A stretch of DNA of 7,294 nucleotides, taken from NCBI GenBank assembly GCA_002684575.1, contig NYVP01000007.1, positions 25,074-32,367 of the forward strand. Reading direction: 5' to 3'. This document shows, one piece after another, positions 6,048 through 7,294 of the stretch. The number at the start of each line of letters is the position of its first letter. Within the stretch, counting starts at the first letter, position 1. Origin of the DNA: Verrucomicrobiales bacterium (GTDB taxonomy: Bacteria > Verrucomicrobiota > Verrucomicrobiia > Verrucomicrobiales > DEV007). A program made the translations under genes and the position numbers. Under the pieces are notes generated by a model, which made no database searches, was not told where the DNA came from, and saw only the letters and a list, made by a program, of their open reading frames with translations.

Positions 6048-7294
6048 ATGCGTATTGGTTTTATATCAACCAGATTTCATGGTACTGATGGTGTTTCACT
6101 AGAGGCATCAAAGTGGGGAAAAGTTTTAGAACATGATCTTGGGCATGAATGTTTTTGGTTTGGTGGAAAATTAGATACCCCTAAAGATAAATCATTTCTA
6201 TGTGATGAAGCATTTTTTGGCCATGAATCCGTAGTTTCTTTACAAGAAAAACTTTTCAACCCATCCATCGCTCTTACAAACAAGATTAAAAATCAAATTA
6301 ATGAGATGGAATTCTATTTGGGAGATTGTCTTGAAAAATTTACGGATCAATTTTCCCTGGATGTCATTGTTCCTCAGAATGTTCTTGCTATTCCTATGCA
6401 TGTTCCAATGGGACTCGCAGTAACTAATCTTTCTAAAAAAGGGATACCAACGATTGCTCATCATCACGATTTTTTTTGGGAGAGAGATCGTTTTCTCAAA
6501 GGATGTGCTGGAGAATATCTAGAGAAAGCTTTTCCTCCTCCAATCACTGAGAGGTTTGAGCATGTAGTCATTAATTCGGGTGCCAATCGGTCTCTTAAAG
6601 ATAGATTGCGTATTGAATCAACCGTGATTCCTAATGTTTTTGATTTTGAAAACCCTCCCATTAAGAGCGATGGCTATGGTGATGATTTTAAAAAAGAGAT
6701 GGGTATATCTTCCGAGGAGATAATTGTTCTCCAACCCACTAGAATTGTACCTAGAAAGGGAATTGAATTATCTATATCTTTATGCTCAAAAATTCAGAAG
6801 AAACTGGACAAAAAAATTTGTTTAGTAGTTTCTCATCTATACGGTGACGAAGGATCTCAATATTACGAAGATTTGGTCAAACTTGCCCTAGAAAATTCTC
6901 TAAAAGTGGTTTGGGCTGGAGAAAGAGTAGGGGAGTCTAGAGGTTTAAATCATGCAGGTGAAAAAATATATAATTTATGGGATATATATCCGATGGCAGA
7001 TTTCGTGACTTATCCCAGTCTTTACGAAGGTTTTGGTAACGCTTTGTTAGAAACTTTTTATTTTTCAAAGCCGGTACTAGTGAACCGTTATCAAGTATAT
7101 AAGGATGATATTGAACCTTACGGTTTTAAAGTGGTAAGTATAGATGGCGAAATTACAGAGAATACTGTAAAAGATACTATCAAAATTTTATCCGATGATT
7201 CTTTAGTTGAGGAATGGACCACTCACAACTATTCAATTTGTGAAGAGTATTTCTCCCATAAGTTATTGAGATCTACTTTAGAGAAGCTTGTTAG
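6048..7294 (+). CDS. GT4-family glycosyltransferase (3' end outside window)
   Basis: An open frame from ATG 6048 runs to the right edge without a stop: 415 complete codons plus two bases. It is a retaining GT-B glycosyltransferase of family GT4. The N-terminal Rossmann-like half begins MRIGFISTRFHGTDGVSLEA and holds AHHHDFFWERDRF (137-149). The C-terminal half has QPTRIVPRKG (229-238), whose Arg232 and Lys237 fit the usual donor-phosphate contacts, and YEGFGNALLE (326-335), the E-x7-E motif (Glu327, Glu335) that binds the sugar nucleotide. The GTDGVSLEA and HHHDFFWER segments recall the mannosylglucosylglycerate-synthase-like branch of GT4, which makes compatible solutes, but that substrate is a guess. 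The start is the first ATG after the clpC stop and places the beta-strand MRIGFIS at the N-terminus as expected; no Shine-Dalgarno sequence is seen. It lies 56 bp after clpC with no terminator between, so read-through is possible. No membrane segment or signal peptide is visible. Confidence 0.85.
   Translation, partial: MRIGFISTRFHGTDGVSLEASKWGKVLEHDLGHECFWFGGKLDTPKDKSFLCDEAFFGHESVVSLQEKLFNPSIALTNKIKNQINEMEFYLGDCLEKFTDQFSLDVIVPQNVLAIPMHVPMGLAVTNLSKKGIPTIAHHHDFFWERDRFLKGCAGEYLEKAFPPPITERFEHVVINSGANRSLKDRLRIESTVIPNVFDFENPPIKSDGYGDDFKKEMGISSEEIIVLQPTRIVPRKGIELSISLCSKIQKKLDKKICLVVSHLYGDEGSQYYEDLVKLALENSLKVVWAGERVGESRGLNHAGEKIYNLWDIYPMADFVTYPSLYEGFGNALLETFYFSKPVLVNRYQVYKDDIEPYGFKVVSIDGEITENTVKDTIKILSDDSLVEEWTTHNYSICEEYFSHKLLRSTLEKLV

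Overview
The window reads as ordinary chromosome from a low-to-moderate GC, probably diderm (Gram-negative type) bacterium. Every gene is on the + strand. A LolD-type ATPase implies lipoprotein sorting to an outer membrane. An McsA-McsB-ClpC arginine-phosphorylation/unfoldase module, best known from Bacillota, sits here without its usual repressor gene ctsR. This combination would fit a member of the PVC group (Lentisphaerota, Verrucomicrobiota, Planctomycetota) or another non-Bacillota diderm. That placement is an inference from gene content and carries low confidence. No start codon in the window has a convincing Shine-Dalgarno sequence.

Layout: (1) 1-108 is the basic C-terminal tail of a gene that begins outside the window and resembles a bacterial AP2-type DNA-binding domain. 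(2) 139-1748 holds lolD and, 23 bp later, a class IV branched-chain aminotransferase (ilvE). The pair is closed by a hairpin terminator at 1751-1780. (3) A short AT-rich gap with a perfect TATAAT box leads into a compact operon, mcsA (1853-2356), mcsB (2371-3486) and clpC (3496-5991), with gaps of only 14 and 9 bp. (4) After a 56-bp gap, a GT4-family glycosyltransferase starts at 6048 and runs off the right edge.

How the genes work together: McsA is a zinc-binding, UVR-motif adaptor and activator of the kinase. McsB phosphorylates arginines on damaged or regulatory proteins. ClpC recognises phosphoarginine through its N-terminal domain and feeds the substrate to ClpP, which is not in the window. 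The key residues for each step can be seen: four CxxC pairs in McsA; SRIRLARN, NEEDH, the active-site Cys and RDxxRA in McsB; both GTEH sites, two complete AAA+ modules and an LGF ClpP-docking loop in ClpC. The module therefore looks intact. LolD, IlvE and the glycosyltransferase have no obvious functional link to it.

The least explained signal is inside clpC. A 60-bp stretch (5281-5340), 63% G+C in an AT-leaning gene, carries a perfect 7-bp inverted repeat followed by C6 and G6 runs, exactly over the second pore-loop motif. I found no transposon, CRISPR array, tRNA or rRNA, and nothing that looks like a wholly undescribed system.
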